Below are positions 10,174-17,796 of a DNA stretch of 25,912 bases, in pieces (the first letter of the stretch is position 1; every line of letters starts with the position of its first letter). The DNA is taken from NCBI GenBank assembly GCA_027577415.1, contig JANBQS010000217.1, positions 1-25,912 of the forward strand. The letters are read 5' to 3'. The translations under genes were made by a program, and so were the position numbers. The stretch comes from Coemansia sp. RSA 922 (Eukaryota; Kickxellomycota; Kickxellomycetes; Kickxellales; Kickxellaceae). Below the pieces are notes generated by a model. That model saw only the letters and a list, made by a program, of their open reading frames with translations, searched no databases and was not told the origin of the DNA.

Positions 10174-10383
10174 TAACGCTTAGAATTTCTTTTTTTTATT
10201 ATATGTTAATCACTTTTTTTGTGCTTTTTTTTTGTCCTCTGTGATGGACATGAAAGTAAAGACAAGAACCAAGGTTGTGGCCATTTTTTGCTTACTATCA
10301 GACCCCTTGTTGCAAAATCCATTTTTTTTTATTGGGGATGCTCTTTGCTTTCTTTCTAACATTTTTTTCTTTTAACAATTCCT
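10174..10383. other. FHIP gene 3' region with relic of a family 3' flank
   Basis: The first 100 bp are T-rich 3' sequence. From about 10275 the order TTTTTTGCTTACTATCAGACCCC, TTGCAAA and GGGGATGCTCTTTG parallels the distal 3' flanks of gene 1 (930-850, minus) and gene 2 (11650-11725). A fragment of a third family unit therefore appears to lie here with no coding part left. Confidence 0.5.
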
Positions 10384-10675
10384 TTTGACAGGCCACTTGA
10401 GAGACTTGAACATGCACTAAATGGATGCACTTGGCTGGATGCTATTATTGGCATTCTTTGAATGTTTCCTTTGAAATTCAACTTGCTCTAAGTGAATGCA
10501 CTTGACTGGGATGCTTTGGTTGAGTTCTTTGAATGTTTCCTTTGACAGACAACTTGCGAGGCTTCAGCGTGCACTGAATGGGGGTATTTGATTGGATGCA
10601 ACTTTTGGTTTCATTGAAGGATCTCTTTGACAGTCTTCGAATGGCTGCTTTTCTGCTTATTGGCGACCCCTTTTA
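10384..10675 (+). repeat. Degenerate tandem repeat, TTTGACAG-led units
   Basis: Successive units begin at 10384, 10470, 10541 and 10626. Each opens with TTTGACAG or TTTGAAAT, followed by (C/A)ACTTG, TGCACT.AATG or GAATGCACTTG, a TTGG(A)TGC-like middle, and in the first two a GTTCTTTGAATGTTTCC-type end. Units are 71-86 bp and the fourth is incomplete. A further diverged unit occurs at 11757-11830, on the other side of gene 2. This is non-coding and upstream of gene 2. Confidence 0.7.
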
Positions 10676-10810
10676 GTTTGGGGGAGAGAAAAAAATGTGA
10701 ATGGATGCTTTTTTGTCTTGCCATGGAAGAGCATTTTTTTTGCTTGACTGCAAGCTTGGTGCTCAATTCCTTGCTTGCAATTTTTACTAGTCTTCATGTC
10801 TCTGGCTGCC

Positions 10811-10822
10811 TAGCACATATAG
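10811..10822 (+). promoter_or_regulatory. TATA-like core promoter of gene 2
   Basis: TAGCACATATAG lies about 105 nt before the ATG at 10922. The same CACATATAG occurs in the left-edge promoter and CACTTATAAA in that of gene 1. The following leader has CTCTTCATTCACTCACACTATT, shared with gene 1. Confidence 0.6.
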
Positions 10823-10921
10823 AAGGAGAGCTTGCAGGTCTAGTCTTCTTCCTTTCTCTTCATTCACTCACACTATTTCTTATTTTTTATTAGCCTGATT
10901 TACTCCAATACCTACTTGACA

Positions 10922-11287
10922 ATGGCTGTAGTTACTGTTTATCATAATGAGAACTTGGTGTTGACAAATGCAGACGACAATTTGGAGGGTCATGATATGG
11001 AAGATGTTTTTTACATGGCTGTAGAAATATATAACCAAGTGACTGGCCGTAATGAGGGGGACCTTGTTAATGGACATTCTGTTTATTTGGTGTATAAAAA
11101 TACTGTGGACGGTAAATATTGTATGTCTATTGACCCAACTGATGACAAAGTAAAGTGTGAGCCCAGCTATGTACTGGTGGGCAAGAAAGAATTAGTCGAC
11201 AACCAATACAAAACGCTGGGAGACGAAAAGTGTAAGGTGATCTTTGATGCTGCCTACAAGAAAGCACAATCAAAGGATACCACCTAA
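10922..11287 (+). CDS. Small unrecognised family protein, gene 2 (121 aa)
   Basis: Paralog of gene 1 on the opposite strand. The ATG at 10922 sits in TTGACAATGGC, as in gene 1; the in-frame TTG upstream is not used as start. Shared blocks are MAV.TVYHN (1-9), SVYLVYKN (53-60), YCMSI (66-70), EPSYVLVGKKELVD (80-93) and DAAYKK (109-114). No signal peptide, transmembrane segment or known motif is seen; the protein is acidic with many charged residues. Differences from gene 1 concentrate between residues 10-52 and in the C-terminal tail, whereas promoter and 3' flanks are strongly conserved. Function unknown. The coherent codon pattern and the paralogy make a real gene likely. Confidence 0.82.
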   Translation: MAVVTVYHNENLVLTNADDNLEGHDMEDVFYMAVEIYNQVTGRNEGDLVNGHSVYLVYKNTVDGKYCMSIDPTDDKVKCEPSYVLVGKKELVDNQYKTLGDEKCKVIFDAAYKKAQSKDTT

Positions 11288-11307
11288 CTCTATTCTAGTT
11301 TTCCAAG

Positions 11308-11690
11308 TTCAATTATCGTACAGGGCTGTGAGTAGCACATTACCTCACAAGGAGACTCAAACATTGTGGTGCAGACACATTCTCACGGTATTCCATGATT
11401 TAGACTTGCATAGTAGTTCATTTCAACAATCGAGTTTCTGGCTGTTTTGGAGCTTTGGTACTGCATCATGTTGCTCACGTAGTTTAACAATATATGACCT
11501 GGAGCTTAGAGACATTGTCTCGACAAGAGACATAAGGGGAAGAAAGAGACGGACACTGTCAAGAAAAGGATGTGTGCATGTCAGTTCAGGTTCTAGCGTT
11601 GACAGGCCTTCCTCGGTCAATAAAGAAGAAAAAGAAGCAAGGGTGCCAACTTTTTTTTGCTCGCTCTTGGACCACTTTTTGCAATTGTGC
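11308..11690 (+). repeat. Conserved 3' flank of gene 2 (inverted copy of 905-1290)
   Basis: About 94% identical to the gene 1 flank. The core 11480-11608 differs from 990-1118 at a single base (C versus T inside GTCTYGACAAG). The first 62 nt (11308-11369) are also identical. It begins 20 nt after the stop codon. Similarity continues patchily to about 11745 through the GGGGATGCTCTTTG element. Confidence 0.9.
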
Positions 11691-11831
11691 TTCCCATTCC
11701 ACTTTTTGGGGATGCTCTTTGTATTTCTTTCACCATGTTCTTCTTTGAATGCATCCTTTGACAAACAAACCTAAAGACTAGAACATAAATTGGTTCAATA
11801 GGCTTGGTTGGATGCTACATTTGCTCACCTT

Positions 11832-12839
11832 GAGTACTCAACTGCTTTTATGCCTTTGCTCTTGAAGCAGTCTCATGATAAATGGTTGTGCAGCTCAAGC
11901 AAAGGAGGTGTGGGTTGGCCAGGTATTTCTTTACTCTTTTCTATTACTGCACTACATTACTTTGTCTAGCCTTGTAATACGAAAAGGTAAATTTCAATAA
12001 ATAAACAGAAGATAAAGAGTCATATTTTGTAAACAATAATAAACGTCTTTAAATAATGATACTACACTGTGGTCTAAGTCGCAACTCTTGTCCTGGACTG
12101 CCAGTTAGGTGATCACGATTAGTTCTGCTTGGCATCTTGTATCATTGCTGAAGATGTACTACACTGATGTCATAGGATAAAGCTAGAGAATACAAGCCAA
12201 GTCATCTAGCAAGGCTATTTAATCAACTAGGGCTTTGTTATGGAAATAAATAAATGTATTTGAAGGGAGAATAGCTGGTGTTTTCGTACCATGCACCATT
12301 CTGTGGTTGTAAGTATTTGTAAATGTAATTACTAGTGAATGTAGCAACAAGCAAAGCCAAAGTAGAGAGATGGCACTACGTGTAAAGTCGTGGCTCGTCA
12401 TTCTTTCTTTAGTCAACTATGTGGTCATAAAAAGTGAGGCAAGGAGAAAGGGCTGCAATATTGTTTGCTCACTTCCAATCCGCTCTTTGCGAATGTGCTT
12501 ATCTTTACCATATTATCAGAGGTAGGAATATGCACTAATTTACTCTTGTTATTCCTCTTCCATTGACTGGCAATTAGTAGGTCTCACAAATTTACAAGTT
12601 GGGTAGTCAATTGACTTTAGCTTTGATGGCTACCTGTGTTCTGAGAAACAGCACAGTTAAAAAAGTATAGAGGGAAATGAAACTGCCATTATTTACATAC
12701 CTTTCTCTTTGGCCAAACCGGCCAAAGGACACCATGTGACCCGAAGAAGGGGCACAATTGGCTGGGGGCAGACTTGCTGTAAATGCAGGCCTTTCTACCA
12801 ACACTGCTGCTGTGGCCACTGACTGGGGGGAAATTTTTC
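11832..12839. other. Gene-free AT-rich spacer
   Basis: I see no supportable gene or RNA. Reading frames are short, lack shared motifs and have no ATG in context. The only structure seen is a short palindromic GGCCAAACCGGCC at 12712-12724, 116-128 bp upstream of the TATA-like box of gene 3. Confidence 0.5.
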
Positions 12840-12847
12840 TTTAAAAG
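12840..12847 (+). promoter_or_regulatory. TTTAAAAG core promoter of gene 3
   Basis: TTTAAAAG followed by AGCAGAGGCCCTTC lies 109 nt before the ATG at 12950. The same arrangement (TTTTAAAAGGCAG then GGCCCTTCC) precedes gene 4, and both are preceded by AAATTT, indicating a shared core promoter. Confidence 0.6.
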
Positions 12848-12949
12848 AGCAGAGGCCCTTCATCCCTACTCCGTTATTTTTTGCATCTTTCTATTTCACA
12901 CACTTTCGTATATTTATTTGTCCCCCTTACATTACTTGCATACTCACAA

Positions 12950-13447
12950 ATGGGCGAACTTGTCTTGTATAATGGCGCCCACTTTATTTTCCATGGCAAG
13001 CAAATTGAGTTTACAAAATGGAAAGAAAGGGCAAACCTCTTGTTTCTTGCTATTGAAACACATAGACATGTCCTGTCCACGAATCGTGAAGAGTTGAGAT
13101 ATGACCACGAGTTTGAAAGTAAATGGGAAACTATTGGTAACAATTTTACCTTGTGTGCTATTGCCGAGCAGTATAAAGTTTACACTATTGCCGAATCGGG
13201 GCATTATGATAAACTTACCATGGAAAAAGGCAAGCTACCAAACGAGCCAGAGTTTATGCTTGTTGGCCTGAAGGACGATATTGACGAGCTCCTACAAAGC
13301 TGTGGTTCTATGCTACGTGAAAAGCTAACTATTGCTAGGGGAAGGGGTTCACAAGAGCAAGCAGTGAGCTCACCTACTACCTCGTCCACTGGCACCATTA
13401 CAATTGGAGTATTCAATTCAAACAACTACCAGCCTTCATATTGGTAA
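12950..13447 (+). CDS. Small unrecognised family protein, gene 3 (165 aa)
   Basis: Distant member of the same family. The ATG at 12950 is the first after the predicted transcription start. The upstream in-frame sequence resembles a signal peptide only because the leader is pyrimidine-rich, and it starts with TTG. The link to genes 1 and 2 is the C-terminal pattern YKVYTIAE (75-82) then EPEFMLVG (99-106) followed by DDIDELL (109-115), with the same order and a spacing of 21 rather than 25 residues. The N-terminal half (LVLYNGAHFIFHGKQIEF) suggests beta strands. A Ser/Thr/Gly-rich extension after residue 120, ending NSNNYQPSYW, is absent from the others. No known domain or catalytic motif is visible, and there is no membrane segment. 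Function unknown. Confidence 0.7.
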   Translation: MGELVLYNGAHFIFHGKQIEFTKWKERANLLFLAIETHRHVLSTNREELRYDHEFESKWETIGNNFTLCAIAEQYKVYTIAESGHYDKLTMEKGKLPNEPEFMLVGLKDDIDELLQSCGSMLREKLTIARGRGSQEQAVSSPTTSSTGTITIGVFNSNNYQPSYW

Positions 13448-14341
13448 CAACGGAATTGGCATGGAATTTAAAGTACGTTTATGAGGCCCCTTTTGAAGCG
13501 AATCATACTATAGGTTAATACTTCTTAAATCCAACAGGCTTGTCGCTCGTATTTGCTTGAAGCTATGCTTGTTGCCCAGCATAAATATTTGGCAAACCTT
13601 GCTAAGTTGGTTGGCTTTCTTAGAACTCTTATTTAGTTGTCTTTTTACTTAAACAACACGATTCATCAAAGTGGAGGGAGTCGGAAAGAATATGCTCTAC
13701 TTAAGAGTGTATTTGCAAAGTATTTATGTACACTACTCTCTTAATAGCAACTGTGCATTAGGCTGGTGGAGCTAACAGTGGTTGCTTGATTGGCCAACAG
13801 TAATTAGATCAAGCTCAACAGAGGATAGTTGCCAAGTGCCATGCCAGACCATGGCATCCGCGTTTGCCTATTCTTACAAGATATACTTGCTGTTGAGACC
13901 ATTCCTTTAAAAAAATACAATGGTGCTCCTCCAACACTTTTCTCTAGCCTTTTTGCGAGTTTCTTTGGAGTGAGAGCTTTTTTTAGCTACCTGCTCTTTG
14001 TTCTTTGGCACCTTTTACCTCACTCTCAAAAGAAGCGCACTAAGAACCAGAAGACTTTAAGAACAGAAAAAGAAAAGCTGGCACATCCATTTCCAAATCC
14101 GTTTGTCCATGAGCTTTTTTTTCTTTTGAACAATCGCAATCAGTGCTCTTGTTTAAAAAGAATACTTTAAAAGAGACCAAAATTTGTAAAGTCTCTTTTT
14201 TCTACAATGTTCAAAAGAAAAAAAAACCACTGTTAATGAGATTTCCAAGAAGAACATGTCCAACATAGACACTTTGCTTGGTCAAAATCACATCCTTTTT
14301 TGGGAAGCTGCTTCTGTGAGAGGAAAGAAAGGTCAAATTTG
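13448..14341. other. Spacer between genes 3 and 4, with nested inverted repeat
   Basis: No gene is supportable. An ATG-started frame at 13829-14170 is low-complexity and K/F/L-rich, has no relatives in the window and runs through the inverted repeat described separately, so I do not call it. A TTTAAAAAAA box near 13907 is the only promoter-like element. Confidence 0.45.
14115..14225. repeat. Nested perfect inverted repeats
   Basis: The outer arms 14115-14132 and 14208-14225 are perfect 18-bp inverted repeats (T8-C-T4-GAACA and its complement). Within the 75-bp spacer a second perfect 9-bp stem, AAAAGAGAC (14169-14177) and GTCTCTTTT (14191-14199), encloses a 13-nt loop. Transcribed RNA could form a long hairpin. 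The arms are low in complexity, so chance cannot be excluded. Confidence 0.7.
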
Positions 14342-14350
14342 TTTTAAAAG
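14342..14350 (+). promoter_or_regulatory. TTTTAAAAG core promoter of gene 4
   Basis: TTTTAAAAG followed by GCAGG and, after a G tract, GGCCCTTCC. It lies about 101 nt before the ATG at 14444. The layout matches gene 3. Confidence 0.6.
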
Positions 14351-14443
14351 GCAGGAGGGGGTGGCCCTTCCTTGTTCAACTTCTTTCTTCCTATATCTCA
14401 CTCTTTCTTCTCCATTTTTATTTTTCTGAATCCTTCTACCAGC

Positions 14444-14842
14444 ATGGCCATGACTAAATTGATGATTATCGATGCTGACACTACCAACAACCTTACTGTT
14501 AATTTATCATGCCAAGACAAGTCAGGTAATTCAATACTTGAACAATTTGGAATGTGGTATGGGGAGAACATTTGTGATATTCGTAAAGATGACACAAGCG
14601 TAGCTCTAATGGACTATGGCTGCTTTTCCCCAACTGCTATTGATGGCTACAACCTGTGTTGGCCAAAGTTTAAAGCCTATGCTGTCTACAACAAAGAGTC
14701 AGTTGAACACATACCCAATAATGGTGACAAAATTAAAGCTAACCCAGAGTATATTGCTCTAGTGAAACAAGGGGACAATGCCACCTCTGACACTATAACA
14801 AATGACATAATCCTGGTAAAAAGCAAGTATGCCACTTTCTGA
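14444..14842 (+). CDS. Small unrecognised family protein, gene 4 (132 aa)
   Basis: Most diverged intact member with the C-terminal pattern: FKAYAVYNKES (76-86), then KIKANPEYIALV (96-107), which aligns with KVKCEPSYVLVG of gene 2. The ATG at 14444 (CAGCATGGCC) is chosen on context and on the 101-nt spacing from the TATA-like box; the upstream in-frame TTG start would lie at the presumed transcription start. The N-terminal half (KLMIIDADTTNNLTVNLS) is strand-like, and the middle carries four cysteines (C23, C44, C60, C72). There is no signal peptide, so these are probably free thiols. A polyadenylation-like AATAAA lies at 14973-14978. Function unknown. Confidence 0.7.
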   Translation: MAMTKLMIIDADTTNNLTVNLSCQDKSGNSILEQFGMWYGENICDIRKDDTSVALMDYGCFSPTAIDGYNLCWPKFKAYAVYNKESVEHIPNNGDKIKANPEYIALVKQGDNATSDTITNDIILVKSKYATF

Positions 14843-15256
14843 CATTCATCTGAGATGCACTTTGGTTGAGATATCATCATTCGTTGCTGGACAAGGCAAG
14901 AAATCATCTGCTTCTTACCAGACATTATAGGCAAATGTAGTCGAGCTTTTTTTCTAGTTTCTTTGTTTCAGGAATAAAACCATGTCCAGCTCTTATTATT
15001 TAGCGAAAAAGTCATTAGAAAGGGCTTTGTGTGCATGCTTTTGTCTAGTTGCAGCTCTTGAATAAAAGGACAATCAAGCAACTTTGATCAGCTTAATCGG
15101 GGCTGCAGCTAATAATAAAAAAAACAGCAGTGTGGCGATACAACCACTATTTTGTAACTCTGCATTTTTCAAATAGTTTTATTTTTTTTAATAGTCTCAA
15201 TTTACTGGTCAAATTTTCGCCGGCGGTAGTCGCGCAAAAAAGAAATTCGCATAACA

Positions 15257-16069
15257 ATGTCAACGAGTGGATTGTTAGGCACGCCAGCGACAAAAGTTTG
15301 GCTAGCGGGAATGAGCCTTGCCTCAGCGCTAGCAGGAGCACTAGGGTGGCGGCGTAATCTGCGTTTACAATTAACACCCACTGTCACACACAACTGGCAA
15401 GTCTGGCGAGTAGCCTCATCGCTCGTGGGGTTTCCGTCCTGGTCCGAGGTACTAACCGCACTGGTGCTCATATACCAGCTACGCGCTGTTGAGCGGCTCC
15501 TGGGTACACGGCGATTTGCGTCGTTTCTCGTAGTCAGCGGCATTGTCGGACAGACGTTGACCATTGCTGGTATGCTTTTGGCGCGACTCAACAGTGTGTC
15601 CAGCGGGCCCTACGTGTTGTTGTTTTCTTGTGTGTATCAGTTCTATGTGCTTGTGCCACACTCTTATTATGTCCAGGTACTGGGCGTTGCTGTTGCTGAT
15701 AAGTGGACTGTTTATGCAACGGCTGCATGCCTATTGGCGCCTCGACTGCCTATGGCATTTGTGCCGGCGCTGGCGGGCGTCGCGGCGAGCATGGTGTACA
15801 GTGCTGATGTGGCTGGGCTGAAGCGCTGGCGGCTGCCGCAGTGGATTGGAAATTTAGCGCAGCGGTGTGTTGCGCCTTTGCTCTTGCCGACATCTCGAGC
15901 GGGCGGTATTCGCCGCTCTTCAGCAGCGCCGGCTGTGGATGTGGCGCCAGAGCAGGTGGATCTGATAGCGGGTATGTTTCCTGACGCTGATCGCGAGCAC
16001 ATTGCCAACGTCTTGCGCATGGTTGGAAATGACTCTAATCGCGCCGTAGCCGTGCTTTTAGATAGCTAA
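15257..16069 (+). CDS. UBAC2/Dsc2-like rhomboid pseudoprotease with CUE/UBA domain
   Basis: The 270-aa membrane protein has a rhomboid-like core and a C-terminal ubiquitin-binding domain. Hydrophobic segments occur near 12-31, 62-80, 88-112, 120-138 and 145-185. Rhomboid-type landmarks are WQVWRVASS (49-57), a membrane-embedded RAVERLLGTRRF (75-86) and SGPYVLLF (115-122). The catalytic GxSG serine and its histidine are absent, as in UBAC2 and the Dsc2 subunit of the Golgi Dsc ubiquitin-ligase complex. Residues 232-270 form a CUE/UBA fold with the MFP motif (GMFPDADREHI) and a terminal VLLDS. In known relatives this protein recruits ubiquitinated membrane clients or traps proteins in the ER. 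It is convergent with the minus-strand PPxY protein gene. Whether it is Dsc2 or UBAC2 in function cannot be decided here. Confidence 0.8.
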   Translation: MSTSGLLGTPATKVWLAGMSLASALAGALGWRRNLRLQLTPTVTHNWQVWRVASSLVGFPSWSEVLTALVLIYQLRAVERLLGTRRFASFLVVSGIVGQTLTIAGMLLARLNSVSSGPYVLLFSCVYQFYVLVPHSYYVQVLGVAVADKWTVYATAACLLAPRLPMAFVPALAGVAASMVYSADVAGLKRWRLPQWIGNLAQRCVAPLLLPTSRAGGIRRSSAAPAVDVAPEQVDLIAGMFPDADREHIANVLRMVGNDSNRAVAVLLDS

Positions 16070-16150
16070 TTATTGTTTTATTTTGTAAATGGGTTTAATA
16101 GGATTATTTGTATGCCGAGCCATTATTGTAGTCACTTCACTTATTGCTCA

Positions 16151-16522
16151 ATGCCACAGGTATTATTCGACAAGAGAATGCCGGATGTTGAGTCCGTGCT
16201 ATTCTCGTTGGGTTTCTCTAGACAAGTTTTCCCCTTGTATGCCCCTCACACAAAAAATATAAACAAAATTGCTTCTATTCATCTTTTTTGCGCAGACAGC
16301 CAAGATTTAGACTTGCCACAAACAGTAAAGAAACCTCTTATTTGTATAGTGGGAGAATTTTTATTGGAAAATACTTGTACTCTGCAAAAATACTTAAGAA
16401 TTGTGGGTTACAAAAAAAAACGTGTAATTAGAGTGCCGAGTATGCTGGGGGACTGCTTGTTGTCATGCGATTGGAGCGTTTCCACGCTTCCTCCTCTTCG
16501 GGGCTACCGAACCTCGGGTTAG
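16151..16522 (+). CDS. Possible small protein, overlapping antisense to next gene (doubtful)
   Basis: An ATG-started frame of 123 codons begins 81 bp after the UBAC2-like gene and runs 95 bp into the 3' end of the minus-strand PPxY gene. The part before the overlap has a protein-like composition (for example PLICIVGEFLLEN and LQKYLRIVGYKKK), but I recognise nothing and see no separate promoter. The region is expected to hold 3' UTRs of two convergent genes. It could be chance, an old coding relic, or one exon of a spliced gene. Confidence 0.25.
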   Translation: MPQVLFDKRMPDVESVLFSLGFSRQVFPLYAPHTKNINKIASIHLFCADSQDLDLPQTVKKPLICIVGEFLLENTCTLQKYLRIVGYKKKRVIRVPSMLGDCLLSCDWSVSTLPPLRGYRTSG

Positions 16523-17513
16523 GCGAAGCAACAGGAGCCGGTGCTTGTGGAGGCTGTACTGGTGGAGCTGGAGCTGGAGCTGCTGCTGGTGGGTGCTGGA
16601 AGCCTAGAATAGGCGGCAAAAGTGGAGATTGCTGCATAGGCGGAGGCATCATAGGCGGGTGTGGCATTGCCTGCATTTGCTGACGATAATAGTGGTCGGC
16701 CATAGCCATATGGCGAGAATCATAGTGGGCAGCCATAGCAGCATATTGCTGGTGATTGCCAGCATAACGAGGGTCATAGTTCTGAGGCCTCACACTATAC
16801 ATTGCAGTGGAACCAGGCGGTGGTGGTGGAATAGGAATAGTACCATTACAATAACCGGCAATCTCAGCTTCGGATGGTGCCATTGGACCATAGAACGGTG
16901 AATAACTGGTATCTACAGGAGGAGGTGGAGGTGGCAATGAACTTTCAATATTGGGATCTTGTAGTCTTGCGAGTATCGATGGCATATCAGTCGGCATTGG
17001 ATTCTCAGGGAACCGTCTGTCAATAACTGGATTATTCATATTGATCGCTGTCATATCGCCTGCCGACCTTGTACTACGCATGGCATCCGACTGCTGAGGA
17101 CTACGGCCGTTGTCGCCAAATGCAGCGGCTCCAGGTACACGTGGCATGGAAGCAGAGCTCGTATTGGGGTTGTCGTAATCGGGTATGTCAAATAGGCCGG
17201 GAATAGGAGCCTCAGTCTCTTCGTTATTGGCGTGAGAGCGGTTATAATTACGTGGCTGGTCGTAAAAGGTGGCAACACTAGCGGCACGCTGCTGTCTCTG
17301 TTGTTGGCGGTGGGGGTGTCCTTGGTTTGGAGTTTGTTGTTGTTTCCTTCGTTTGTTATCATTGCGGCGAAGAAACGCAAATATACTTCCACTTGAACCC
17401 TTACTGGGACGTTCAGGGATGTCGGCGCCTTTCACTTTGCGTAAATAAAAGACACCAAATACAGCGAGAAAGAATACGGCAGCACAAACAAGACCAATAA
17501 TAGCGACAGTCAT
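16428..17513 (-). CDS. Single-pass membrane protein with polyproline tail and PPxY motif
   Basis: The 361-aa protein starts with a hydrophobic segment (about residues 3-24, VAIIGLVCAAVFFLAVFGVFY) followed by basic LRKVKG, so the long tail is probably cytosolic (type III-like topology, no cleaved signal). The rest is low-complexity: RRNDNKRRKQQQ, Gln- and His-rich stretches, several proline runs (LPPPPPPVD, PIPPPPPGS) and a Met/Pro/His-rich repeat zone. The extreme C terminus carries a PPxY motif (PPAY, 355-358), the ligand for WW domains of Rsp5/Nedd4-type ubiquitin ligases. Known fungal proteins with this layout serve as Rsp5 adaptors or are sorted to the vacuole through it; this role is inference. 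It lies tandem to PPN1, whose product also goes to the vacuole in yeast. I recognise no named family. Confidence 0.7.
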   Translation of the reverse strand: MTVAIIGLVCAAVFFLAVFGVFYLRKVKGADIPERPSKGSSGSIFAFLRRNDNKRRKQQQTPNQGHPHRQQQRQQRAASVATFYDQPRNYNRSHANNEETEAPIPGLFDIPDYDNPNTSSASMPRVPGAAAFGDNGRSPQQSDAMRSTRSAGDMTAINMNNPVIDRRFPENPMPTDMPSILARLQDPNIESSLPPPPPPVDTSYSPFYGPMAPSEAEIAGYCNGTIPIPPPPPGSTAMYSVRPQNYDPRYAGNHQQYAAMAAHYDSRHMAMADHYYRQQMQAMPHPPMMPPPMQQSPLLPPILGFQHPPAAAPAPAPPVQPPQAPAPVASPNPRFGSPEEEEAWKRSNRMTTSSPPAYSAL

Positions 17514-17796
17514 CTTTTATGTTGCAAAAAATAATAGAGTATGAAAAATTGTTGTTCAAGAATAATATGTGGAGAAGAAGAAAAGAAAAAAATGTCTCTT
17601 CAATAAACGTGAATAAAGTGGGCGTGGGGGGAGGTTTTTTTTTGTGTAAGACAGCTTTGAAGAAAGCCAACGAATCTTTTTTGTCTTTTCTTTTCTACAA
17701 AACGCCATGCCGCCTTCTTTTTTAAAAAAACAAAGGGAAAAAGAAAAATGGGGTGGCATTATGTGCTAATACAAAAAGAAGAAAATACAAAAACGA
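17514..17796. other. Promoter of PPxY gene / 3' region of PPN1
   Basis: This is a 283-bp AT-rich spacer with long A and T tracts and a GGCGTGGGGGGAGG stretch near 17620. The last 40 bp hold an ACAAAAAGAAGAAAATAC purine run next to the PPN1 stop codon. No gene is seen. Confidence 0.5.

Noticed and set aside
13829..14170. ATG-started frame of 113 codons
   Set aside because: Low-complexity composition, no related sequence in the window, and it overlaps the nested inverted repeat.
14372..14443. Signal-peptide-like N-terminal extension of gene 4 (similar ones for gene 3 at 12881-12949 and gene 5 at 25129-25233)
   Set aside because: The extensions begin with TTG and lie at or before the expected transcription start. 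The hydrophobic look comes from the pyrimidine-rich leader.
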